Positions 27,147 to 35,499 of a DNA stretch of 64,000 bases are shown here, one piece after another. A program made the position numbers and the translations under genes. This DNA comes from Bacteroidales bacterium UBA2712 (lineage in GTDB: Bacteria; Bacteroidota; Bacteroidia; Bacteroidales; Paludibacteraceae): positions 173,165-237,164 of the forward strand of contig DEKW01000019.1 of assembly GCA_002354055.1 (NCBI GenBank). The letters are read 5' to 3'. The notes beneath the pieces were generated by a model. It worked only from the letters and a program-made list of their open reading frames with translations, was not told where the DNA came from and ran no database searches. Position 1 is the stretch's first letter, and each line of letters begins with the position of its first letter.

Positions 27147-28254
27147 TGATTGCTGCAGCTTTCCCGGCGGCAGGTTCAACGCCTAAGATAGAATGAATAT
27201 GCTCGTACTCCGCGAGCATATTTTTTGTATAAGTTGGGTCGTTCAGCAGCCTCTCTAACTCGGCGGACACGTTCTCTACCGTAAAATCATTCGCCACGCA
27301 CTCTTTGATAACCTCCCGTTCCGCGATGATATTCACCAAGGTGAAATGACGGATGGAGAACAATAGGGGTTGCGCCCAGCGGATCAGCCCGATGAGGCGT
27401 GAGCATGCCAGATGATAGACCGCCACCTGCGGACATCCGATGAGGGCGGTCTCCAAGGTAGCCGTTCCGGAGTTGACCACTGCTGCCTTGGCGGTCCGGA
27501 GCGTGCCGTACGTGTCGTGTGTCAGACTCTCGCCATCCGCCATATATGGCTGATAGAAACTATCCTCTATTCCCGGCGCTGCACAGACCACTATCGAGTA
27601 ATCTGTAAACCGCCGTGCCGCCTCAATCATTCGCGGCAGGCAATGACTGATCTCTGAAGGTCTGGAACCAGGAAGAATAGCAATCGTCTTTGCCTCTCCC
27701 CCTTCCTCTTTCACCTTTAACCTTTCACCTTTCGCCTTTATACCGTTAATCTCCTCCGCGGTCGGGTTACCGACATACGTGCATTTGTAACCATACTTCG
27801 CGTAGAAAGACGGTTCAAAGGGAAAGATGCCCAACACCTCGTCGCAGAGGCGGGCTATCTTGTGAATCCGCCGGCGTTTCCACGCCCACACTTTCGGCGG
27901 GATATAATAGTAGATTCTTGTTTGGGGCAGATGTTGTCGGCAGAAAGCCGCCATCCGCAGGTTGAAGGACGGGTAGTCGATGAGGATAAGCGTGTCCGGT
28001 CGGTCTTGCAGAAGGGTCTCCTTGGCAATGCGGAAATTATCCTTCACATCCCGCCAGTGCTTCATCACAGCGGCAAAGCCCATAAACGCCATGTGGCGTA
28101 TATGGCGATGCAAGGTGCAGCCCTCCGCAGCCATCTTGTCGCCTCCCAGACCGCTTATCTGCGCCTCGGGATCGCGAAGACGGATCTGCTTAATCAGCGC
28201 AGCGGCGTGCAAGTCGCCGGACGCTTCGCCCGCTATGATATAGTATTGTGCCAC
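27106..28254 (-). CDS. lpxB: Lipid-A-disaccharide synthase LpxB
   Basis: About 382 residues. The start used is GTG at 28254 (MAQYYIIAGEASGD); an upstream TTG would add codons from a repeat. GEASGDLHA, the GLGGDKM loop, YYIPPKVWAWKRRR and the PGSRPSEI segment are LpxB hallmarks. It joins UDP-diacylglucosamine and lipid X to make lipid A disaccharide at the inner membrane. An insertion of about 15 residues (IKAKGERLKVKEEGGEAK region, about 194-211) is encoded by 7-bp words. Last gene of a minus-strand envelope operon after glmM. Confidence 0.93.
   Translation of the reverse strand: MAQYYIIAGEASGDLHAAALIKQIRLRDPEAQISGLGGDKMAAEGCTLHRHIRHMAFMGFAAVMKHWRDVKDNFRIAKETLLQDRPDTLILIDYPSFNLRMAAFCRQHLPQTRIYYYIPPKVWAWKRRRIHKIARLCDEVLGIFPFEPSFYAKYGYKCTYVGNPTAEEINGIKAKGERLKVKEEGGEAKTIAILPGSRPSEISHCLPRMIEAARRFTDYSIVVCAAPGIEDSFYQPYMADGESLTHDTYGTLRTAKAAVVNSGTATLETALIGCPQVAVYHLACSRLIGLIRWAQPLLFSIRHFTLVNIIAEREVIKECVANDFTVENVSAELERLLNDPTYTKNMLAEYEHIHSILGVEPAAGKAAAIITSTLTAQPKCKA
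27196..27226 (+). terminator. Terminator of the surE operon, placed inside lpxB
   Basis: Stem AATATGCTCG/CGAGCATATT (10 bp) with a 7-nt loop and a T run on the plus strand. It is only T-rich in the plus direction, so it would stop rsfS-ftsH-surE transcripts without ending lpxB, whose codons it forms. Confidence 0.8.
27707..27745. repeat. 7-bp tandem word (CACCTTT) inside lpxB
   Basis: CACCTTT, AACCTTT, CACCTTT, CGCCTTT in a row; encodes a Lys/Glu-rich insertion in LpxB. Confidence 0.85.
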
Positions 28255-28257
28255 AAA

Positions 28258-28299
28258 CAACCAACGTATAACCAACGAATCACCAACGAATCACTAACG
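28258..28299. repeat. 11-bp word repeat between glmM and lpxB
   Basis: ACCAACG or ACTAACG cores repeated four times, 11 bp apart (ACCAACGTATA, ACCAACGAATC, ACCAACGAATC, ACTAACG). Covers the glmM stop and the lpxB upstream region. Confidence 0.8.
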
Positions 28300-29664
28300 G
28301 ATGACACGTATGACGCTCTGCGCGAGGTCGTTTGCCTTCTCCATTGTGGCCGCTTCGGAATAAACGCGGATGATGGGTTCGGTATTGGACTTGCGGAGGT
28401 GTACCCATCCGTCAGCGAAATCTATCTTCACGCCGTCGCGGTCGTTGACGCGTTCGTTCTTGTAGAGTTCTTTGACGCGTGCCAGGATGGCATCCACATC
28501 GGTGTCCGGCGTGAGGTCGATGCGGTTTTTGGAGATGCAGTAGTCGGGCAGGGTACGCCGCAGTTCGCTGACCTTCATGTCCAATTTTGCCAAATGACTC
28601 AGGAAGAGTGCGATGCCGACCAGCGCGTCGCGTCCGTAGTGGCACTCGGGGTAAATGACACCGCCGTTGCCTTCGCCGCCAATGACGGCGTTCACGCGTT
28701 TCATTTCCGCCACCACATTCACTTCACCCACTGCACTTGCGCTGTATTCGCCGCCGTGCGCTTTGGTTACATCGCTCAAGGCGCGGGTGGAGGACATATT
28801 GCTTACCGTGTTGCCCGGCGTGTGGCGAAGGATATAATCCGCGACGCTGACGAGGGTGTACTCCTCTCCGAACATCTCTCCGTTTTCGCAGATGATCGCC
28901 AGACGATCGACGTCCGGATCGACTACAAAACCCACATCCGCCTTGCCGGACTTGAGCAGGTCGCTGATCTGAGTCAGGTGTTGGGGCAGCGGTTCGGGGT
29001 TATGCGGGAAATGGCCGTTCGGCGTGCAGTTCAGTTCGATGATATTCTCTACGCCGACAGCTTTCAGGATAGCGGGAATAGCTAATCCGCCGACAGAGTT
29101 GACACAGTCGATAGCAACCGTGAAATGGCGTTTTTTGATGGCCTCTACATCCACGAGTTTCAGTTTCAGGACCTGCTCAATATGGTAAGGCAGGTAATCT
29201 TTGGTCGTCATATGACCCAACTGATCCACCTCGGCAAAGGTAAAATCCTCTTTTTCGGCGATTGCCAGCACGCCTTTTCCTTCAGCATCATTGAGAAACT
29301 CGCCTTTCTCGTTGAGGAGCTTGAGGGCGTTCCATTGCTTGGGGTTATGGCTGGCGGTGAGGATGATTCCTCCAGCGGCCTGCTCACCGGTGACGGCTAA
29401 CTCCGTCGTGGGCGTTGAAGCGAGGCCTATATTGACCACGTCATAGCCCATTCCCATAAGTGTTCCGCACACAATCTGATCGACCATCTGTCCGCTGATA
29501 CGGGCATCTCGACCCACCACAATCTTGTTGTTACCGGGCATAGCAGCGCGGCGTTGCGTTGCGTACGCAGCGGTAAAACGAACGATATCCACGGGGTTCA
29601 AACCCTCTCCCACACGGCCGCCGATAGTGCCGCGGATACCGGAAATACTCTTTACTAAACTCAT
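28294..29664 (-). CDS. glmM: Phosphoglucosamine mutase (phosphohexomutase family)
   Basis: 456 residues. Catalytic serine loop TASHNP, metal loop DPDVDR, sugar loop GEGNGG and phosphate-binding RKSNTEPIIR, all in the right order. In Bacteroidales the member of this family starting SLVKSISGIRGT is GlmM, converting glucosamine-6-P to glucosamine-1-P for UDP-GlcNAc; phosphomannomutase activity is possible. It starts one base after the DUF4827 stop. Confidence 0.9.
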   Translation of the reverse strand: MSLVKSISGIRGTIGGRVGEGLNPVDIVRFTAAYATQRRAAMPGNNKIVVGRDARISGQMVDQIVCGTLMGMGYDVVNIGLASTPTTELAVTGEQAAGGIILTASHNPKQWNALKLLNEKGEFLNDAEGKGVLAIAEKEDFTFAEVDQLGHMTTKDYLPYHIEQVLKLKLVDVEAIKKRHFTVAIDCVNSVGGLAIPAILKAVGVENIIELNCTPNGHFPHNPEPLPQHLTQISDLLKSGKADVGFVVDPDVDRLAIICENGEMFGEEYTLVSVADYILRHTPGNTVSNMSSTRALSDVTKAHGGEYSASAVGEVNVVAEMKRVNAVIGGEGNGGVIYPECHYGRDALVGIALFLSHLAKLDMKVSELRRTLPDYCISKNRIDLTPDTDVDAILARVKELYKNERVNDRDGVKIDFADGWVHLRKSNTEPIIRVYSEAATMEKANDLAQSVIRVIR

Positions 29665-29665
29665 A

Positions 29666-30202
29666 TTATTGCTTTACTTTGATTTTCAGAATATAGACAT
29701 AGGGTGTCACGGAGGTCTGGTCTTCCGTGAAACCTAACTTGCTGGGCACAATGATCTCGCATTGCGCGTCGGTATATTTCATCAATTTTACCGCCACATG
29801 CCATCCCACGCACTCGCATTCCACGCCGTTCTGGTAGTGAAACTCCTTCGGGAAGGCCTGGTCGAGCGTCGTCCAATAACTCAGCGTGTCGGCGTTTTCC
29901 GTCAACTCAAACTGCTTGTACCGCGCCACGATCAAATCGTTCGGGACAATCTCATAAGACGTGTCTCCACGCTGGATGAGGTGGAAATAGAGGTTGTCGT
30001 ACCCGCTGACTTTATAGTACTCTTTCTCGCCCCACTGATGATCTTCCGCGGGTTCTTCCTCAATGATCTGAAGGCCGTTGCGACTGATATAATTGGCAAT
30101 CAGTTTATCCTCCTTGTCGCGCAATCTGGAGTACGTGTTGGACGTGCATCCGGCGGTCATGAGACCCAAGCCGATAAGCAACATTAGAATCGTTTTTTTC
30201 AT
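29666..30202 (-). CDS. DUF4827-type lipoprotein, PPIase-related
   Basis: 178 residues with a lipobox (MTAGC at about 15-19). The body has YYKVSGYDNLYFHLIQRGD and ends with VTPYVYILKIKVKQ, a truncated FKBP-like pattern; Bacteroidetes DUF4827 lipoproteins look like this. It overlaps the FKBP lipoprotein by ATGA and precedes glmM by 1 nt. Likely an envelope folding factor working with the neighbouring FKBP; no catalysis is shown. Confidence 0.8.
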   Translation of the reverse strand: MKKTILMLLIGLGLMTAGCTSNTYSRLRDKEDKLIANYISRNGLQIIEEEPAEDHQWGEKEYYKVSGYDNLYFHLIQRGDTSYEIVPNDLIVARYKQFELTENADTLSYWTTLDQAFPKEFHYQNGVECECVGWHVAVKLMKYTDAQCEIIVPSKLGFTEDQTSVTPYVYILKIKVKQ

Positions 30203-30729
30203 TCTTCTATCTCTAAATCTATGATTACATTTTCAAAAGGCGGCACATGCTCCGTCCCCTGTTGTCCAAAGGCGGTGTACCAAGGTGCGAACATCCGCAT
30301 TTTGGCGCCCGGGTGCATCTCCCGTAGGTTCTGATCGACGGCGTGTGGCAGTTCGTTCTTGCCGAGCGTGTATGTCCCTTTCGTGTCCTCCAGCAGCTTT
30401 CCGTCCAGCGAATAAACGCGCATGTGGATGGTGTACGGCTTTTGGGGTTGCAATGTCGGCTCCTCCGTCCGTCCTGGGTCGAAGAGGTGTATCCATGCGT
30501 GCGCCTCGTAGAGTGCAAAGGGCTCTTCCTGGGCCTGAACGGCTTGTTCGACGGCCTTATCCGCCGCCTCCGCCATGCGGAGCGTCATCTCCATCAACGC
30601 CAGCTGGGTTGTGTCCTCTTTGGGCTTTTCTCCCTTGCGTTGACTGGGTCGCTGCGGCCCTTGCCCTCCACAACCGCAGAGCAACACCAAGATAAAAACA
30701 AAGATGCTTATTTGCTTACCGCTCATCAT
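30199..30729 (-). CDS. FKBP-type peptidyl-prolyl isomerase lipoprotein
   Basis: 176 residues. Lipobox VLLCGC near residue 19, a charged/coiled linker (about 25-70), then an FKBP-like domain with LGKNELPHAVDQNLREMHPGA, the surface APWYTAFGQQG and the end VPPFENVIIDLEIEE, the standard FKBP terminal strands. Related to GldI-like lipoproteins of the phylum. ATGA overlaps on both sides tie it to the sensor gene and to DUF4827. Confidence 0.85.
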   Translation of the reverse strand: MMSGKQISIFVFILVLLCGCGGQGPQRPSQRKGEKPKEDTTQLALMEMTLRMAEAADKAVEQAVQAQEEPFALYEAHAWIHLFDPGRTEEPTLQPQKPYTIHMRVYSLDGKLLEDTKGTYTLGKNELPHAVDQNLREMHPGAKMRMFAPWYTAFGQQGTEHVPPFENVIIDLEIEE

Positions 30730-33700
30730 TTTTCTTCTTTCTCCAAAGCCGCGCGGCGGTACTCACTCGGCGTGACGCCATACGTGTTCTTGAAGCACTT
30801 GGCGAAATACCGTGAGTCGTTCATACCGACCATGTAAGTCACCTCGGTGATGTTGTACTGGCGGTCTTCCAAGAGTTGCGCAGCGCGTTTGATACGCATC
30901 TCACGGATGAACTCCACCGGGCTCAAACCCGTCATGCTCTTCAACTTGTTGAAGAAGACCGTTCTGCCCATGCCCATCTCATCGACCAGATCATCGACCG
31001 TCAGGGTGTTGTTGTCCAGCTGTTTGTCCATGACGCCTAAGAGTTTTGCCAGGAAGGCATCGCCCGGAATGGGTTCGTCGCCTTTCTGCGGCTCCAGGCG
31101 CATCAGACGCTCGCGGTAACTCTGCTCGAGTTGGCTGCGCAGACTCAATATATTATGGACGCGCGCGCGAAGGTACTCGGGTTCGAAAGGCTTGGTGACA
31201 TAGTCATCTGCGCCGTATTCCAGGGCCTGCAAGCGGCTTTCGATAGCGGTCTTGGCGGTCAGCAGGATGACCGGAATGAAATCCAACTCCTTGTTCTTTT
31301 TGATAAACTGCGTCAGTTCCAGACCATCTACTTTGGGCATCATCAGATCGGTCACTACCAGGTCGATTTGCTTGGTGCGAATCATTCGCTCGGCTTCTTC
31401 ACCGTCAGCGGCGGTCTCCACGTGGTAGTCTTTGCTCAGGATGTTCGCCAGGAAGTTTCGCATGTCCTTGCTGTCATCGACTACGAGGATTGTGCGTTGC
31501 TGCTCCTGCTGCTCCTGCTGGAGTTGCTCCATCTTATCCTCGAATGTCGGTTCGACGGACGGGATAGTGGTGTTGTCATCGGCGATGAACTCCACCTCGG
31601 AGCCAAAATGCTCTTTGCCGGTATGCAGAAGAACGGTGATCGTCGTGCCTTTGCCCACTTCGCTCTCCACGTCAATGTAGCCGTGGTGCAGGTCCACCAG
31701 TTCTTTGGTCAGATTCATTCCGATACCTGTGCCGGTGATATTATTGCTGTTCAGCTCATTGTTGCTGGAGAAGCGCTCGAAGAGCACGTTGCGTTTGTCG
31801 AGAGGTATTCCCACACCCTCGTCTTGCACGGCCAGCGTGACGAATCCCGGTTTGTCGGCGATGATGACGCGGATGGATTTACCGGCCGGAGTGAACTTGA
31901 AGGCGTTACTCAACAGGTTCCAGAGGATGGTGTCCATACGTCCGCGATCAACCCAAACGGTCGAGTCTTCCGCCTGATTCACAATCTCAAACCGGATATG
32001 CTTGTCGTCCGCCTCTTTGCGGAAATTCGCGCAGGTCTCTTCCACCAGGTCGCTCAACAGGGTCTGCTGGATCTTCAGTTTCATCTTCTGGTTCTGTACC
32101 TTGCGGAACTCCAACAGTTGGTTCACCATGCGTAACATACGCTGGCTGTTACTCTGGACGATCTCCAGCTGGTTGCGGACACTCTGACTGATTCGCTCGT
32201 TCTGCAGGATATTCTCCACCGGCGCCACGATGAGCGTCAGAGGGGTGCGCAGTTCATGGCTGATGTTCGTAAAGAACCGCAGTTTGATATCCGTCACTTG
32301 TTGCTCTATCTTCACTTTCTGGCGCAGCATGTTATAGGTGCTCACCGCATAAGCTGTGATGCTGATCAGAGCAAGGATGCCAATGACGTACAGCAAAATC
32401 GCCCACCACGTCAGCCACAGCGGTTTATCTACCATAATCACGAGCGTGCGCTCGTTGTCTACCTCGCCACCCTCACGGTTCGTTGAACGGACGTGGAAGA
32501 TATATTTGCCATTTTGCAGGTTGCTGTACGTCACGCGCCGCAGGTCGGTCGGATGGTTCCAGCTCTTGTCGATGCCGTCCATCTTGTAGGAGTAGTAGAT
32601 TTTATCTATGCCCACATAATCCATCGCTGCATATTCGATGGTCACATTGCTGCCGTTGGGAAGGGTAATAGTGTCTCCTTCCCATTCCTCGTCCTGCGCC
32701 GTGATACGCGTTATACGAAGCGGCGGAACGGAAACCGTGTGGCGGATATGCGAAGGATCGAAGGAACAGTAGCCGTTCGAGTAACCGAACAAGATCACGC
32801 CACTTGGTGTACGCAGCGCCTCGGCCTCCGTGAAGAAGGTGTTGTGCTCGCCGTCCAGCGCATCGTAGTAGTAGAGGTTTCCTGTTTCCAGATCCAGCTG
32901 GGCAATGTCGCTCTCCGACGTGAACCAGAGGTTCTTGCCGTCACCCGCCATGCTCAGGATGATATCGTGGAAAGTTTCCACAGAGGTGATTTTGGCCTCC
33001 GGGTCTTTCGGATCCATCGTCAGCAGACCTCCGCCGAAGGAGCCCAGCCACAACTTGTCGCGGCTGTAATAAATCGCGCGGATATCATAACTCGGAATGA
33101 CCGTGCTCTCGTAGGTGTTCAGGTTGATCTTCAGCAGACCGGTCGTCGTACCGCACCAGAGGGTCTCATCTACAATCTCTATGTCGCGCACTTTCATGCC
33201 TTGACCCACCACTTTGGGTTCTGCCCAACCTTTCTCCGTCATCTTGAGGATATTCACGCCGCCGCCGTAAGTCGCTACATACAGCTCTCCGTCGCGTCCT
33301 TCCTCCAGGTCGTAGATATCCGGATGGTTCGTCGGGATGGTCTTGCCCGTCGTGATATTTTTCAAACCATGCCCTTTGGTTCCGTACAACATCCCGTGCG
33401 AACTCTCCAAAGCGCAATACACACCCGTCTCCGACTTGACGAGTGTCAGCACTTCGCCTTGTTTCGTGCGGGCAAAAGCACGTACTTCGCCGTTATCCGA
33501 TTCCGAATGACGCATGTCGTGCAGCTGGTAAGGCGTCGGATCCATGTTCACGCAATCTACACCGCCGTCGTACGTGGAGATCCACATCTGTCCGTCGCGG
33601 TCGATATACGCCGTGTGGATCATGTTTGTCAGCCGCTCGATAGGATAGACCAACTCGTCTTTCTCCATGTCGTAGTAGCTCCATCCTCCACCGGTCGGGT

Positions 33701-34280
33701 TCACCCACGTCCGGCCTAAGTTATCTTCAAGCAGGAAGAAATGCTCACGCAGCCGACCCGCATAACGGCTGTCCAAAGGCGGCGTGAAACGCTTCCACTG
33801 ACCATATCGGTAACGCAAGATTCCCTGCGTGTCATCGGCCTGCCAGATGATGCCGTGGGAATCGACTTTCGTCTTCTTGTCGCTCTCCGCCATCCGCGCC
33901 ACCATGCCTTCGGGAAGACTGTCGTACGGGAACTCGGAAGTCACCTTCCGCGACGCGTCTATACGGTAGTAATGGCCGTCGTACGTGCTCCACCAGATCT
34001 GCTCTGCCTCATCTTCAAAGATCATCACCACGCGGTTGTTCACACGGGCTTCCTGTCCGTTGTTCATCGCCTTGTAGATCTTGAAGGTGTAGCCGTCAAA
34101 ACGGTTCAGACCATCCCATGTACCGAACCACATGAATCCCTGCTTGTCTTGCAGAATAGCCATGACGGTGTTCTGGCTCAATCCGTTCTGGATGGAGTAG
34201 TGCTGAATGACATAGTGCTCATGCGCGCTGAGGCTCAATACCCCCATTAGAACGCATAGCATAAGAATGAAGCGTTTCAT
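30726..34280 (-). CDS. Hybrid two-component system sensor/regulator (one-protein)
   Basis: 1184 residues. Signal peptide (1-18), periplasmic two-component propeller repeats (about 25-540; WFGTWDGLNRFDG, MWISTYDGG), Y_Y_Y domain (about 545-640), one helix (about 645-668), HisKA with FFTNISHELRTPLT, HATPase (DEGVGIPLDKR, GTGIGMNLTKELV), receiver with VVDDSKD and TDLMMPKVDG, and a C-terminal AraC-type HTH. Such proteins normally sit beside polysaccharide loci; here it lies within an envelope operon, between rmlA and an FKBP gene. No SusC/D or glycoside hydrolase gene is nearby, so its ligand is not obvious. Confidence 0.95.
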   Translation of the reverse strand: MKRFILMLCVLMGVLSLSAHEHYVIQHYSIQNGLSQNTVMAILQDKQGFMWFGTWDGLNRFDGYTFKIYKAMNNGQEARVNNRVVMIFEDEAEQIWWSTYDGHYYRIDASRKVTSEFPYDSLPEGMVARMAESDKKTKVDSHGIIWQADDTQGILRYRYGQWKRFTPPLDSRYAGRLREHFFLLEDNLGRTWVNPTGGGWSYYDMEKDELVYPIERLTNMIHTAYIDRDGQMWISTYDGGVDCVNMDPTPYQLHDMRHSESDNGEVRAFARTKQGEVLTLVKSETGVYCALESSHGMLYGTKGHGLKNITTGKTIPTNHPDIYDLEEGRDGELYVATYGGGVNILKMTEKGWAEPKVVGQGMKVRDIEIVDETLWCGTTTGLLKINLNTYESTVIPSYDIRAIYYSRDKLWLGSFGGGLLTMDPKDPEAKITSVETFHDIILSMAGDGKNLWFTSESDIAQLDLETGNLYYYDALDGEHNTFFTEAEALRTPSGVILFGYSNGYCSFDPSHIRHTVSVPPLRITRITAQDEEWEGDTITLPNGSNVTIEYAAMDYVGIDKIYYSYKMDGIDKSWNHPTDLRRVTYSNLQNGKYIFHVRSTNREGGEVDNERTLVIMVDKPLWLTWWAILLYVIGILALISITAYAVSTYNMLRQKVKIEQQVTDIKLRFFTNISHELRTPLTLIVAPVENILQNERISQSVRNQLEIVQSNSQRMLRMVNQLLEFRKVQNQKMKLKIQQTLLSDLVEETCANFRKEADDKHIRFEIVNQAEDSTVWVDRGRMDTILWNLLSNAFKFTPAGKSIRVIIADKPGFVTLAVQDEGVGIPLDKRNVLFERFSSNNELNSNNITGTGIGMNLTKELVDLHHGYIDVESEVGKGTTITVLLHTGKEHFGSEVEFIADDNTTIPSVEPTFEDKMEQLQQEQQEQQRTILVVDDSKDMRNFLANILSKDYHVETAADGEEAERMIRTKQIDLVVTDLMMPKVDGLELTQFIKKNKELDFIPVILLTAKTAIESRLQALEYGADDYVTKPFEPEYLRARVHNILSLRSQLEQSYRERLMRLEPQKGDEPIPGDAFLAKLLGVMDKQLDNNTLTVDDLVDEMGMGRTVFFNKLKSMTGLSPVEFIREMRIKRAAQLLEDRQYNITEVTYMVGMNDSRYFAKCFKNTYGVTPSEYRRAALEKEEK

Positions 34281-34298
34281 AGTATTGTGAATTTTTTG

Positions 34299-34338
34299 TC
34301 TTTCATCTTTTGACTTTCTACTTTGAGCGAAGCGGTCT
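34299..34338. repeat. 7-bp words plus a mini-hairpin GGTCT element
   Basis: CTTTCAT, CTTTTGA, CTTTCTA, CTTTGAG at 7-bp spacing run into GCGAAGC (34327-34333) and GGTCT (34334-34338). It fills the 63-bp gap between rmlA and the sensor gene. Confidence 0.85.
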
Positions 34339-34343
34339 TTCTA

Positions 34344-35255
34344 CTAAAATCCCTTTGCCGCAATCCGCTCTAAGTACCGGCCGTAAGCGGTCTTCATCTC
34401 TTTGCCCAAAGCTGCCAGCTGCTCTGTACTGATCCAGCCGTTGCGCCAAGCGATCTCCTCGATGCAGCTGACATAGAAACCCTGGCGATTTTGGATAGTA
34501 GCAATAAAATTGCCGGCCTCCAGCAGACTGTCGCAGTTGCCTGTATCCAGCCATGCGAAACCGCGGCTGAACAGTTTGACCTTCAGCGTGCCTTCGTTCA
34601 GATAAATCTTATTGAGGTCCGTGATCTCATACTCGCCGCGTGCGCTGGGCTGCAGGTTAGCTGCCTTCTCACATACCGTCGCATCATAGAAATACAGACC
34701 CGGCACCGCATAATTGCTCTTCGGCTCTGCCGGCTTCTCCTCGAGGCTCTTGACTTTTAAGACTGTTTCTTTTCCTCCGTGCAGATCAGAGGACTGCTCT
34801 TCCTCAAACTCCACCACGCCGTACGCCCGAGGATCCGCTACTTCGTAGCCGAAGATACAGGCGCCGCCTTTTTGGACACTCTCTACCGCGTCACGGAGCA
34901 TGTGGCCGAAATGCTGGCCGTAGAACATGTTATCTCCCAAAATCAAGCATCCCGGTTCGCCGTTCAAAAACTCACGACCCAGCACAAAAGCCTGCGCCAG
35001 ACCGTTCGGCACTAACTGTACTTTGTAGCTCAGCTTCATACCGATGCGGCTGCCGTCTCCCAACAACTCCTCAAACATCGGCAGATCCCGCGGAGTGCTG
35101 ATGACCAACACCTCACGGATTCCCGCTAACATCAATGCACTCAATGGGTAATAAATCATCGGCTTGTCATATACCGGCATGATTTGTTTGCTGATCGCTT
35201 TGCTCAACGGGTACAAACGAGTTGCGCTTCCTCCCGCTAAAATAATTCCTTTCAT
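34344..35255 (-). CDS. rmlA: Glucose-1-phosphate thymidylyltransferase RmlA
   Basis: 303 residues: nucleotide-binding GGSATRLYP, the PVYDKPMIYYPLS segment, LGDNMFYGQ and SLEEKP, typical RmlA. It makes dTDP-glucose, the first step to dTDP-rhamnose. About 14 extra residues (SSDLHGGKETVLK) sit just before SLEEKP, where family members have a short turn. No rmlB-D in the window. It begins a minus-strand run toward the sensor and glmM, and its leader contains a mini-hairpin array. Confidence 0.94.
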   Translation of the reverse strand: MKGIILAGGSATRLYPLSKAISKQIMPVYDKPMIYYPLSALMLAGIREVLVISTPRDLPMFEELLGDGSRIGMKLSYKVQLVPNGLAQAFVLGREFLNGEPGCLILGDNMFYGQHFGHMLRDAVESVQKGGACIFGYEVADPRAYGVVEFEEEQSSDLHGGKETVLKVKSLEEKPAEPKSNYAVPGLYFYDATVCEKAANLQPSARGEYEITDLNKIYLNEGTLKVKLFSRGFAWLDTGNCDSLLEAGNFIATIQNRQGFYVSCIEEIAWRNGWISTEQLAALGKEMKTAYGRYLERIAAKGF

Positions 35256-35316
35256 AATCTTCTAATAATTGTGCGTGTTTTTCTATAAGGTATTTTTTTA
35301 TATTTTCAAAATTGGG

Positions 35317-35422
35317 GTCCCCGAGGGACGCTAACGGTAGTGCGTCTCGCGGGGAGAGCGTAGCGTAAGGCGAGTATCCTAGGAGCGACGGGGTCGCGAC
35401 TCGTAACGAGCCTTAACGTAAG
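35317..35422. repeat. Array of triloop mini-hairpins in the rmlA leader
   Basis: GTCCC-CGA-GGGAC (35317-35329), TCTC-GCGGG-GAGA (35345-35357), GC-GTA-GC (35358-35364), GCGAC-GGG-GTCGC (35385-35397), CTCG-TAA-CGAG (35400-35410), CTTA-ACG-TAAG (35412-35422). GC-rich island between AT-rich flanks, transcribed as the rmlA leader. A 65-codon ORF across it has no protein-like character. Confidence 0.8.
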
Positions 35423-35428
35423 CGAGCG

Positions 35429-35460
35429 CAAAGATACAACAAAATTTCCACATACGCAAG
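35429..35460 (-). promoter_or_regulatory. Promoter of rmlA
   Basis: Minus strand CTTG, 20 nt, TATCTTTG. Implies a leader of about 165 nt containing the hairpin array. Confidence 0.7.
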
Positions 35461-35499
35461 GGATGTGGAAATTTTTACACATAAAATGTGTATTTTTTA

